The position numbers and the translations under genes were made by a program. 64,000 bases of DNA from Treponema sp. C6A8 (GTDB lineage Bacteria > Spirochaetota > Spirochaetia > Treponematales > Treponemataceae), in contig NZ_JHVB01000001.1 of NCBI RefSeq assembly GCF_000619925.1, positions 434,001 through 498,000 on the forward strand. Direction: 5' to 3'. The notes under the pieces are model-generated. The model saw only the letters and a list, made by a program, of their open reading frames with translations. It did no database searches and was not told the DNA's origin. Shown here one piece after another: positions 1 through 8,274 of this stretch (positions are counted from its first letter, which is position 1; every line of letters begins with the position of its first letter).

Positions 1-1
1 C

Positions 2-1468
2 GCAGGCTGCAAGTTTTTACTTACATCAGCGCTTCTGGAAGGATTTTTTATTTTAAATGTCACGGCGCAAAGTCAGATTTCATATAATGGAAGCCCGACT
101 TACACCCTTGTTGAGCGCACGGATCTCCTTCGTTATGACAATAATAAATATGTAGGCCTTATGAGCCGCGAAGTCCGTTCCTTTATTACGCCGGTTTCAC
201 AGAGCAACGGCTATCTTTATGAAGGAAACTTTTTTGTAAACGAAAAAACTCAGAGAAATTCATCATCGGTTGCTTCTGGCATTCACGATTCAATTCTTTC
301 GGTTTTCAGAATCGGAAAGGACGGCATTTTGACAATGGTAGAAGACCATGGTTACCCAAGTTTCAGAAGCTTTCCAAGTTATCCGGCTCATAAAATTCAG
401 CTGGGTGAACGCTGGCAGGCAAAGGCAGAACGCGCAGTTGACCCTTTGAACAAGGGAGTCGTTACCAAAATGCCTATTTATGTGGAATACACCTATGCCG
501 GTGACGAAACTTTGAACGGGGAACCTGTATACCGCATTAATGCCCAGTGGGCAACCCGCTATGGAATGGGAAGCGGCACTTCTTACATTGACTGGGGCGG
601 AGACCGCGAGCTTCAGAAGGCAATGGGAACTCACAAGGCTTCAATTTTGGTAAGCAAGGCAAGCGGAGCGGCTCTTGTTGTCCGCGATACAGTAGATGAA
701 ACTTTTGTTTATTCAGACGGAAATCAGATTCACCTTAAGGGAACAATAAATCTCTTTACAGAATATCCGCCAAGCGTAAACCGAGACAGGCTTCTTCCAG
801 CCCTTCGCCGTTTTGCTATGATTGATGAAGAGGAAGAGGCAAAACTAAGAGAGGCTGTACCTGTAACGAAAAAAACTTTACCAGAAACAAGCGTGTCTCT
901 CCTTGTTGAAAAAGAAGATACTGCGCTTGATACCGATATACCGCAGGAAAGAGTTGATATTGCCATGGCAGACCTTCCTGTTGATGACAGCCTGCAGGCC
1001 GAAGCTTTTTCTGAAGATTTAGAGCCTCAGGTAAAAAGTGATTTAACAACAGCCTTTAATCCTGATGAATTGCCGGAACTTCCAAAGAAGAATGCCGCAG
1101 CCATCACAGTAGACCAGACACCGGCTGGACTCCGCCTTACAATTCAGGATCTGCAGTTTGAAGCAGACAGTGACAAGCTTCTTCCGGGTGAGCAGAAACG
1201 TCTGGACAATATTGCAGCCGTACTTAAAGAGGCAGGAGAGTCTCAGTTTTTGATTGAAGGACATACAGCCCGAGTCGGCAGTACAGACGGTGAGATGGAG
1301 CTTTCTTTAAGCCGTGCCCGCACAATTGCAGAAGAACTTGCAAAGCGGGGTATTCAGGCAGGAAGATTTATCTGCAAGGGTAGCGGGGGTAATAAGCCGG
1401 TTGCCGATAATACCACTGCGGAAGGCCGCGCCCGTAACCGACGCGTAGAGATTACGATACTGGAATAG
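2..1468 (+). CDS. OmpA-family outer membrane / peptidoglycan-binding protein (5' end outside window)
   Basis: The reading frame is open from base 2, so the gene starts at or before the left edge; the ATG at 161 is internal. The first visible residues are hydrophobic and end in an Ala-Gln-Ser step that looks like the end of a signal peptide. The middle is unrecognised and beta-rich, followed by an acidic, low-complexity linker. The last ~115 residues are an OmpA C-terminal domain, with the GHTA...G segment, SxxRA and the closing RARNRRVEI motif, which in this family binds peptidoglycan non-covalently. The protein probably sits in the periplasm or outer membrane and links it to the wall. The C-terminal domain is clear; the N-terminal function is unknown. 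Confidence 0.85.
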   Translation, partial: AGCKFLLTSALLEGFFILNVTAQSQISYNGSPTYTLVERTDLLRYDNNKYVGLMSREVRSFITPVSQSNGYLYEGNFFVNEKTQRNSSSVASGIHDSILSVFRIGKDGILTMVEDHGYPSFRSFPSYPAHKIQLGERWQAKAERAVDPLNKGVVTKMPIYVEYTYAGDETLNGEPVYRINAQWATRYGMGSGTSYIDWGGDRELQKAMGTHKASILVSKASGAALVVRDTVDETFVYSDGNQIHLKGTINLFTEYPPSVNRDRLLPALRRFAMIDEEEEAKLREAVPVTKKTLPETSVSLLVEKEDTALDTDIPQERVDIAMADLPVDDSLQAEAFSEDLEPQVKSDLTTAFNPDELPELPKKNAAAITVDQTPAGLRLTIQDLQFEADSDKLLPGEQKRLDNIAAVLKEAGESQFLIEGHTARVGSTDGEMELSLSRARTIAEELAKRGIQAGRFICKGSGGNKPVADNTTAEGRARNRRVEITILE

Positions 1469-1491
1469 ATTATCGGGTCAAGCCCGATAAT
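1469..1491. repeat. Perfect 9-bp palindrome (REP-like) after the OmpA gene
   Basis: ATTATCGGG and CCCGATAAT flank a 5-nt loop (TCAAG), starting inside the stop codon region of the OmpA gene. No T-run follows on either strand, so it is a poor intrinsic terminator. The core CGGGTCAAGCCCG resembles small palindromic intergenic repeats common in many bacteria. It could stabilise the mRNA 3' end. Confidence 0.6.
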
Positions 1492-1534
1492 GACACAAAA
1501 CAAAAACGATAATTAAATATAAAAGGAAATATTA

Positions 1535-2242
1535 ATGACAGAAGAAGAAAAAGAAACGTTATACACAGACATCAACGAGCTTTTGGATATTTTTAATCAG
1601 TTCAGCCCGATTCAGTCAAACGGCACTTATGTTCTTGAATCAATTAAGCCCTGCATTACAGAAATGACAGGCTACATCATTAAAGATAAAAACGAATCTG
1701 CAAGTCTTCTGGACTGGCTTGATTCATCAGATTTCTGGACTGCCCCGGCAAGTACCCGCTTTCATGGAAACTTTAAGGCAGGCCTGAGCCTCCACACCCT
1801 TAAGGTCATTCAGCAGGCTTTGCTTCTTGCCCGTCCTTTGCTTGAAAACTTCTGGACAAGCCCGGATGCAGAAAAATATCCTGTAACAGCAGAAGATATT
1901 TTTGTGGCAGCCTTGGTTCACGACTTCTGCAAAACTGATTTTTACGGTGTAGAATACCGCAACGCAAAGGACATCACCGGTAACTGGATTAAACAGCCTT
2001 ACTATAAATCAAAGGCAGAAAACCGCAACCTTGGACACGGAAACGAATCAGTCCTCAAGCTGCTTGAAATCATGCCGTCTTACATCAAAAAGCGTCACGT
2101 TCTGGAAGCTGTAAGCCGCCACATGGGATTTTCTGATTTAAGTGAATCTGAAGGCTACAACTACTCAAACTTTTTGCAGAATCCTCTTGTAGTGCTCATT
2201 CAGCTTGCAGACGAAACTGCAGCCCAGTGGTTCAACTGCTAA
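1535..2242 (+). CDS. HD-domain metal-dependent phosphohydrolase
   Basis: This 235-residue soluble protein has the HD-superfamily layout: His87 (in SLHTLK), the His129-Asp130 pair (LVHDFCKTD), a following HG segment, and a late Asp in LADETA. In this family these residues bind one or two metals and hydrolyse phosphomonoesters or phosphodiesters. The substrate cannot be read from the sequence; it lacks the GYP signature of c-di-GMP-specific HD proteins. The start ATG has an AAGGA ribosome-binding site. It lies 66 nt after the OmpA gene and 65 nt before the GH5-cellulose synthase gene, on the same strand. Confidence 0.75.
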   Translation: MTEEEKETLYTDINELLDIFNQFSPIQSNGTYVLESIKPCITEMTGYIIKDKNESASLLDWLDSSDFWTAPASTRFHGNFKAGLSLHTLKVIQQALLLARPLLENFWTSPDAEKYPVTAEDIFVAALVHDFCKTDFYGVEYRNAKDITGNWIKQPYYKSKAENRNLGHGNESVLKLLEIMPSYIKKRHVLEAVSRHMGFSDLSESEGYNYSNFLQNPLVVLIQLADETAAQWFNC

Positions 2243-2290
2243 ATTGCCGGTTTCCCTCAAAAATAAAAAAAGTTGCGGGTCATAAGTTAG

Positions 2291-2296
2291 TATAAT
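2291..2296 (+). promoter_or_regulatory. Perfect -10 box (TATAAT) just upstream of the GTG start
   Basis: A consensus TATAAT ends 11 nt before the GTG start at 2308, and no Shine-Dalgarno sequence lies between. A start site about 7 nt downstream would leave a leader of roughly 5 nt. No good -35 is seen at 16-18 nt; TTGCGG at 2273-2278 is too close, with a 12-nt spacer. The call rests on the -10 box alone. Confidence 0.4.
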
Positions 2297-2307
2297 ATAC
2301 TGATTTT

Positions 2308-5300
2308 GTGCGAAACAAATATTTTATAACAGTCTTTTTTTTATTTTTATTTCTTTCGGGAAGCTCAGCTTTCAGCCAGCTCTATTTTACAGCCAGGCCT
2401 TCTTCAAGCGGCATGCTTCATGTAGAAGGTACTGAGCTTTACGACACCAACCAGCGGCGGGTAGTGCTGAACGGTGTCAGTACCCACGGCCTTTCCTGGT
2501 TTCCAAAATACATAAATTATCATCTTTTTAATCAGCTGAGTACGGAATGGAATACAAACCTTATCCGTCTTGCCATGTATTCGGAAGATTATGTAAACGG
2601 AGACCGAAAAAAGAACTTAAAGCTTTTGCACAAGGGAATTGAATATGCCATCGACAACGATATGTATGTAATCGTTGACTGGCATGTTCTTGAAGATAAA
2701 GATCCAAATAAATACCTGCCAGAAGCAATCAACTTTTTTAATCAGATTGCCAAGGAATATGCAGAAGTTCCAAACATCATTTATGAAATCTGTAATGAAC
2801 CAAACGGCGAAACTACATGGGCAGACATCAAGGAATATGCAAACATCGTAATTCCTGTTATCAGAAGGCATAATGCAAATGCCCTTATTCTTGTGGGAAC
2901 TCCGAACTTTGACCGCGAAATTCAGTTTGCAGCCGCTGATCCGCTTGATTTTAATAACATAATGTATACCTACCATTTTTATGCGGCTTCTCATAAGGAT
3001 GATTTCCGACAAAAGCTGATTGATGTTGCAGGCGGCGGAACTCCGATTTTTATTTCTGAATGCGGCTTTTGTGAAGAATCTGGTAACGGAAAAATTGATT
3101 TTGAAAGCACGAAAATCTGGTTTGATTTACTTGATTCCCTTCATTTAAGCTATACAATCTGGAATATTTCCAACAAGGCAGAGGCTGCGGCAATTATTAA
3201 GGAAGATTCCCGAGCCAGTGAATACCTTATCAATGAAGATTTAACTTCCTACGGACTTTATGCAAGGGCCCTTTTCCACGGTGAAAATCTGGATGACATT
3301 CAGGTAAAGTTCAATTTACTGTATGAAATGAAAGTGCTCTGGCGAACAAGGCCTTATCTGGTATGGATTAATTTTGCAATTCCGATTTTCGCACTTCTTC
3401 TCTTTATTTTAATTCTTCTTAAAATTGGAAAGCACTTTAAGCACAAGAAAATTGCAAGCTATGATGATTTATTAAAATACAGGGAAAAGTCTGGTAAGGA
3501 AGATGAGGAAGGCAAGAAAGGGGAAGGAAACTTTGTCGGCGATCTATTTCTATTTTTAAGCAGCTTTTCTACGCTGATATATCTTTGCTGGCGAGTTACT
3601 TTTTCTGTACCCTTTGCCTACGGCTGGATTGCAATTGCGGGAAACTTACTTCTTCTTGCAGTTGAGCTTCTTGGTTTTGGAGAATCGCTTATTCATTTCA
3701 GCGGCATGCTCAAGCTTCGCAGTCATCCTCTTCCAAAAATCGCTGATGACGAATACCCGGACGTTGATATTTTTATTGCCACCTACAATGAGCCGGCAGA
3801 AATTTTACGAAAGACAATTATCGGCTGTAAATATATGGAATACCCTGACAAGGCCAAGGTGCATATTTATCTTTGTGATGATAACCGCAGGCCTCAGATG
3901 AGGGCACTGGCAGAGGAGCTTGGCATTAACTATTTTGACCGCCCGGACAATCAGGGGGCAAAAGCCGGAAACTTGAACGCGGCACTGGCACGCTCTAATT
4001 CTCCTTATGTGGTTACCTTTGATGCCGATATGATTCCTCAGAGAAAATTTCTTCTTAAGACAATTCCTTATTTTGTTGATGCGGAAAAAATCAATGAAAA
4101 TCTTCCACAAGAGCAGCGCCGCCACCTTGGTTTTATTCAGACTCCTCAGTCTTTCTATACTCCTGACGTTTTCCAGCATAATCTTTATGCAGAGCATATC
4201 GTTCCAAACGAACAGGATTATTTTTACGACATTATCGAAGCGGCAAAAACTTCCAGCAATAGCGTAATTTACGGCGGTTCAAATACAATCCTTTCCCGCA
4301 AAGCCCTTGATGACATAGGCGGTTTTTATACCAAGTCCATTACGGAAGATTTTGCTACCGGTATGCTGATTGAATCGGCCGGTTATCTCAGCCTTGGACT
4401 TTCTACGCCGCTGGCTTCCGGTATTGCGCCTTCTTCATTTAAAGAACACATTCAACAGAGAACCCGCTGGGGCCGTGGCGTTATTGCAACTGCAAAACAG
4501 CTTAAGTTCTTCCGCAGAAAAAATCTTTCTCTTTCTCAGAAATTGAGTTATCTGAGTTCTGTTTTGTACTGGTTCTCTCCTATAAAGAACTTTATTTATC
4601 TTCTTGCACCATTGATGTTTGCAGTATTCTGTATTCCGATTTTCAAATGTAATTTGATGGACCTTCTGCTTTTCTGGTTTCCTATGCACGTTATGCAGAC
4701 AATTTCTATCAGAACAACAAGTAAGGGAAAGATTTCTGCCCAGTGGAGCGGTATTTACGAAACTTCTGTAATGCCATTCCTCTTGCTTCCTATCATCAAA
4801 GAAGGGCTGGGAATTACACTTTCTACCTTCAAGGTTACCAGAAAGGACAAAGTTAGCTTAAAGCGGGTAATTGATAAAGGCTCGCTTATTCCTTTTGTTT
4901 TAATTCTGCTTTTGACCCTTGCGGGTATTGTACGAATGGGCTACATGCTTTTTTTAATGAAGTATGTGGGTATTCTTGCGGTTGTTTTCTGGCTGGTAAG
5001 AAACAGCTACTACCTGGCTATGAGCCTTTTTATTGTAATCGGCCGTGATAATGACGGTGAAAACGTTAAGGTTTTTGCAACAGAAGCAATTTCTATTGTA
5101 AAAGGCGACGGCAAGCAGGCAGACGGAGTTACGACAAGGCTTACAGAACATTCTGTTGATATCTTTACTGATGAGGCGGATATTCTTTACCTGGGTGAGC
5201 CTATTCAGCTTTCAATTTTATCTGAGCTTTATGATTTAAAATTAAAGGGAACCATTGTTTCTATCAGAAACTCCTATCACCCTGATGTTCCGAGTGTTTA

Positions 5301-5454
5301 TACTGTAGAAATTCTTGATTTCGGCGGGGTAAAAGACCAGTATATCCACATGCTTTATGACAGAACGCCGACACTGCCTCAGCATTTGAGGCTGCGTGAT
5401 GCCTATATTTCAAACCTATGGAAAAACCTTGCCCACAGGCTTAGCAGTAAATAA
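2308..5454 (+). CDS. GH5 endoglucanase fused to BcsA-type cellulose synthase (GT2) with PilZ-like C-terminus
   Basis: A 1048-residue fusion starting at GTG. Residues 1-24 are a signal peptide. Residues ~30-330 are a GH5 domain: the NEP motif gives the acid/base Glu164 and ISECGF gives the nucleophile Glu251, so this part should be exported. Membrane segments lie near 345-370 and 410-460. The cytoplasmic GT2 domain (~480-760) has IATYNEP (490-496), Asp524-Asp525, DAD (572-574), TED (679-681) and QQRTRW (716-721), the full processive cellulose synthase set. More membrane helices follow. Residues ~905-1035 align in position with the BcsA PilZ domain, but no RxxxR or D/NxSxxG motif is visible. 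In known systems GH5 or GH8 glucanases (BcsZ) are separate partners of BcsA; here they are one chain. No bcsB or bcsC is visible nearby. The product could be cellulose or another beta-glucan. Confidence 0.9.
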   Translation: MRNKYFITVFFLFLFLSGSSAFSQLYFTARPSSSGMLHVEGTELYDTNQRRVVLNGVSTHGLSWFPKYINYHLFNQLSTEWNTNLIRLAMYSEDYVNGDRKKNLKLLHKGIEYAIDNDMYVIVDWHVLEDKDPNKYLPEAINFFNQIAKEYAEVPNIIYEICNEPNGETTWADIKEYANIVIPVIRRHNANALILVGTPNFDREIQFAAADPLDFNNIMYTYHFYAASHKDDFRQKLIDVAGGGTPIFISECGFCEESGNGKIDFESTKIWFDLLDSLHLSYTIWNISNKAEAAAIIKEDSRASEYLINEDLTSYGLYARALFHGENLDDIQVKFNLLYEMKVLWRTRPYLVWINFAIPIFALLLFILILLKIGKHFKHKKIASYDDLLKYREKSGKEDEEGKKGEGNFVGDLFLFLSSFSTLIYLCWRVTFSVPFAYGWIAIAGNLLLLAVELLGFGESLIHFSGMLKLRSHPLPKIADDEYPDVDIFIATYNEPAEILRKTIIGCKYMEYPDKAKVHIYLCDDNRRPQMRALAEELGINYFDRPDNQGAKAGNLNAALARSNSPYVVTFDADMIPQRKFLLKTIPYFVDAEKINENLPQEQRRHLGFIQTPQSFYTPDVFQHNLYAEHIVPNEQDYFYDIIEAAKTSSNSVIYGGSNTILSRKALDDIGGFYTKSITEDFATGMLIESAGYLSLGLSTPLASGIAPSSFKEHIQQRTRWGRGVIATAKQLKFFRRKNLSLSQKLSYLSSVLYWFSPIKNFIYLLAPLMFAVFCIPIFKCNLMDLLLFWFPMHVMQTISIRTTSKGKISAQWSGIYETSVMPFLLLPIIKEGLGITLSTFKVTRKDKVSLKRVIDKGSLIPFVLILLLTLAGIVRMGYMLFLMKYVGILAVVFWLVRNSYYLAMSLFIVIGRDNDGENVKVFATEAISIVKGDGKQADGVTTRLTEHSVDIFTDEADILYLGEPIQLSILSELYDLKLKGTIVSIRNSYHPDVPSVYTVEILDFGGVKDQYIHMLYDRTPTLPQHLRLRDAYISNLWKNLAHRLSSK

Positions 5455-5493
5455 AAAATTAAAGTCCTTCTTACTGCACGGAAAAATTCTCCT

Positions 5494-5603
5494 AGTTAGA
5501 CGGATATGTCCGCCTAGCTTGACTGATATGTCCGCCCAGTTTGACGGAAGCGTCCGTCTAGCTAGACGGAAACGTCCTCCCAGTTTGACGGACAAAGACA
5601 GCC
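5494..5603. repeat. Five 22-bp tandem repeats with internal dyads
   Basis: Units lie at 5494-5515, 5516-5537, 5538-5559, 5560-5581 and 5582-5603, each exactly 22 bp. A possible sixth, weaker copy is at 5472-5493. The core is GACGGA-N4-TCCGTC, a 6-bp dyad that is perfect in unit 3 and degraded in unit 5. The array lies between the 3' ends of two convergent genes. A 22-bp period is about two helical turns, so the dyads would lie on one face of the DNA. Translated, it gives a repetitive peptide, but there is no sign of a real gene. Confidence 0.9.
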
Positions 5604-5614
5604 TATAATCAGTT

Positions 5615-6658
5615 CTATATATTACACCACTTGTGATTGATATTGAGCGAGACGGGGCTTCCGGGGTTGAGGGAGTTTGTATCCAGAGTTTTTAAGTCTG
5701 CTGTGATGATTGTCTGGCAGGCTTTTTCTTTTATAAAAGTCGTTTCGATTACAAAGCGGGTGCGGTCGCCAAGGAAGCTTGCAGATTTTACTGTTCCTTC
5801 CAGGTCGCCCGGGGCAGTCCTCTTGTTTAGCTCAAACCATTCTGGGCGTATGATGTAAGACTGGCCTTCAAGTTCTATAAAGTTAGCGCGGCCGGCAAAG
5901 TCTGCGGTAAAATTGTCGTGGGGCTTAAAGTAAAGGTCGCGGGGAACTCCGTACTGCAAAATCTTTCCGCCGTTCATAACTGCAATTCTGTCTGAAAGGG
6001 AAAGGGCTTCTTCCTGATCATGGGTAACATACACGGTTGTGATTTTTAATTCCCGCTGAATTGCGCGCAGTTCTTCACGGACTTTTTCGCGGAGTTTTGC
6101 ATCAAGGCTTGAAAGAGGCTCGTCCATGAGTAAAATCTGGGGATTTAAAACAAAGGCTCGGGCAAGGGCAACTCGCTGCTGCTGACCGCCGGAAAGTTCA
6201 TTTGGATAGCGGTCTAAAAGCGATGATAAATCAAGGGTAGCGGCAATTTCGCTAGTTTTTTTCTGAAAATCCCGGTCCTTTTTGATTTTTAAGCCGAACT
6301 GAATATTCTGGCGCACTGTCATGTGAGGGAAAAGGGCGTAATCTTGAAAAACCATTCCAATTTTTCGTTTGTCCGGCGCAATTCCTTTTTGATTTACGCC
6401 AAAAAGTTCAATTTCTCCGCCGGCTGGCTGCAAAAATCCCGAAATCAGACGTAAAAGGGTAGTTTTTCCGCAGCCGCTTGGGCCCAAAAGGGTTGTAAAA
6501 CTGCCTTTTTCTACATCAAGAGAAAGATTTTCTATTGTAGCCGGGGCTGGTACCTCCGTGCCCGGGGCATTTTTCCCGTTTTTATATGAGAAAGTTACGT
6601 TTTTAATGCTTAAAGCGGCTTCAAAATCAGAAAACTCTTTCATTTTTTGCGTCCCCAT
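5615..6658 (-). CDS. ABC importer ATPase (PotA/FbpC-like)
   Basis: This 347-residue ATPase energises the importer encoded by the two upstream genes. Walker A GPSGCGKT is at 59-66, the signature LSGGQ at 155-159 and Walker B LLMDEP at ~176-181; a switch His follows in VTHDQEEAL. The C-terminal ~90 residues form a short TOBE-like region, as in the spermidine, sulfate and ferric-iron importer classes. The gene overlaps the permease gene by 19 nt, which fits translational coupling. It acts on the inner face of the cytoplasmic membrane. Confidence 0.88.
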   Translation of the reverse strand: MGTQKMKEFSDFEAALSIKNVTFSYKNGKNAPGTEVPAPATIENLSLDVEKGSFTTLLGPSGCGKTTLLRLISGFLQPAGGEIELFGVNQKGIAPDKRKIGMVFQDYALFPHMTVRQNIQFGLKIKKDRDFQKKTSEIAATLDLSSLLDRYPNELSGGQQQRVALARAFVLNPQILLMDEPLSSLDAKLREKVREELRAIQRELKITTVYVTHDQEEALSLSDRIAVMNGGKILQYGVPRDLYFKPHDNFTADFAGRANFIELEGQSYIIRPEWFELNKRTAPGDLEGTVKSASFLGDRTRFVIETTFIKEKACQTIITADLKTLDTNSLNPGSPVSLNINHKWCNI

Positions 6659-8274
6659 AATTTCAGCGTTGATTTTCCAATAAGTAAAAGAGCAAAGGTT
6701 ATAAGTGTCAGAACAAGGGCAAGGGCAGCTGAGTCACCCCAGAAGCCTTCTTCTGCAAGGTTTAGAATCTTTACCGACGAAAGCGGTGTGTCAAAAGAGA
6801 CTAAAAATATTACCGCGCTCATTGTGCCGACTCCCCGCATAAAGTCATAAATAAAAGAGTTGAAAAGGCCTTCTTTTGAAAGCGGCATCAGAATAAAAAA
6901 GAGAAGCTTTAAGCCGGAAGCCCCCAGCGCGCGGGCACTGTCGTCCAGGGATTTTTTTATCTGCGAGTAAGAGGCAGAGATTGCCCGGTAAGAAAATGGT
7001 ATAAAGCCGATTGTGATTGCCATTACAATCAAGAGGTTTGATTTATAAAAGTTGACTTTTGCGGCTAGGAGTGAAATTGCAAGACCGTAGAGAGTTCCCG
7101 GAACGGCTGCCGGCAGCTGGATTACTGCATCAATGTATTTTGCAAGCGGTGCCTTTGTGCGGAAGGTAAAATATGCAGCAAGGCTTGCAATCAAAGTGCT
7201 GATGGTGGCGGCTTCCAGAGCAAAGCGGATGCTGTTTAAAAGTTCATTTTTACAGCGGGCAATTGTCTTTATGTGACTTAAAGTCGGGGTAAAATTAATG
7301 CCCCATACTTTTTGGAAGGCACCCGCAATAATGGCTGCAAACTGCAAAATTACGCAAAGGGTAATAAAAAAGCAGAAGGCTGTGAGCAGAATGCGTGGTA
7401 AAAGCGGCAGTTTATTTTCTGCTGTAAGCTGAGATCGTCCGCCTACAACCGCCAGTTTTTCCATATTTTTTGAAACAAACTTATTCTGCAAAACAAAAAG
7501 AATAATCGAAGGAATGATAAGGATAATTCCAAGTACGGCGCTTATTCTTCCGTTCATCCAGCCGGTAAGCTGGGTATAGATTTCTACGGCAAGAACCTTG
7601 TAGCGGCCCGCAACAATCATAGGGTTTCCGAAATCACTCATTACAGAAACCGCTATATAGAGGGCAGAAGAAATCAGTCCCGGAAGGGAAAGGGGAAGGG
7701 TAATCTTTAAAAAGATTTTTAAGTGCCCCCCGCCAAGCGACCGTGCCGCCTGCTCAAGATTTGGATTTATATTTTCCAGTGTCTGCACGCAAATCATGTA
7801 GGCCATGGGAAAGAAACATAGAGCCTGGGCAATCAAAAGGCCCCAAAAGCCGTAAAGGTTGACGTCCAGTCCGAGCATAGTTTTTGTAATAAAGCCCTGT
7901 CGTCCTAAAAGAAGGATGAAGGCAAGGCCCCCTACAAATGGCGGTGTAACCAGGTGCAAAAATGGTACAAAAGTAAAGAAGCGGCGGAAGGGTACGGCGC
8001 CTTTTACCACCGCAAAGGCATATACATAACCAATGGCAACGGCGGCGGAGGTAGAACAGATTACTTCTATCAGCGTGTTTAAGGCTGTTTTTCGCCATAC
8101 AGCGGTGGTGCCAACCTTTACAAAGTCTGCCTTTGTCGGTGTTAAGAGTACATAAACAAGAGGAGAAAGAATGCAGATTAATAGAAAGAGACAGACTCCC
8201 AGCCAGACAAGGGTAAGAGGGAGGCTGTCTTCAATTTTTAGCTTATTAAAGCTTATTTTACTTCTGCAGTCCAT
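6640..8274 (-). CDS. ABC importer permease with two fused membrane units (FbpB/ThiP-like)
   Basis: This 544-residue protein has about twelve hydrophobic helices and two copies of the ATPase-contacting EAA loop, seen as EQAARSLGGGHLKIF in the first half and DDSARALGASGLKLLF in the second. It therefore carries both permease halves on one chain, as FbpB and ThiP do. It overlaps the binding-protein gene by 22 nt upstream and the ATPase gene by 19 nt downstream, so the three genes form one operon. Confidence 0.88.
   Translation of the reverse strand: MDCRSKISFNKLKIEDSLPLTLVWLGVCLFLLICILSPLVYVLLTPTKADFVKVGTTAVWRKTALNTLIEVICSTSAAVAIGYVYAFAVVKGAVPFRRFFTFVPFLHLVTPPFVGGLAFILLLGRQGFITKTMLGLDVNLYGFWGLLIAQALCFFPMAYMICVQTLENINPNLEQAARSLGGGHLKIFLKITLPLSLPGLISSALYIAVSVMSDFGNPMIVAGRYKVLAVEIYTQLTGWMNGRISAVLGIILIIPSIILFVLQNKFVSKNMEKLAVVGGRSQLTAENKLPLLPRILLTAFCFFITLCVILQFAAIIAGAFQKVWGINFTPTLSHIKTIARCKNELLNSIRFALEAATISTLIASLAAYFTFRTKAPLAKYIDAVIQLPAAVPGTLYGLAISLLAAKVNFYKSNLLIVMAITIGFIPFSYRAISASYSQIKKSLDDSARALGASGLKLLFFILMPLSKEGLFNSFIYDFMRGVGTMSAVIFLVSFDTPLSSVKILNLAEEGFWGDSAALALVLTLITFALLLIGKSTLKLWGRKK

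Noticed and set aside
5494..5603. CRISPR array
   Set aside because: The 22-bp units are directly adjacent, with no spacers, and no cas genes are present.
5396..5608. Open frame with repetitive peptide over the 22-bp array
   Set aside because: The repeats come from the tandem DNA array, the frame overlaps the cellulose synthase end, and there is no ribosome-binding site.
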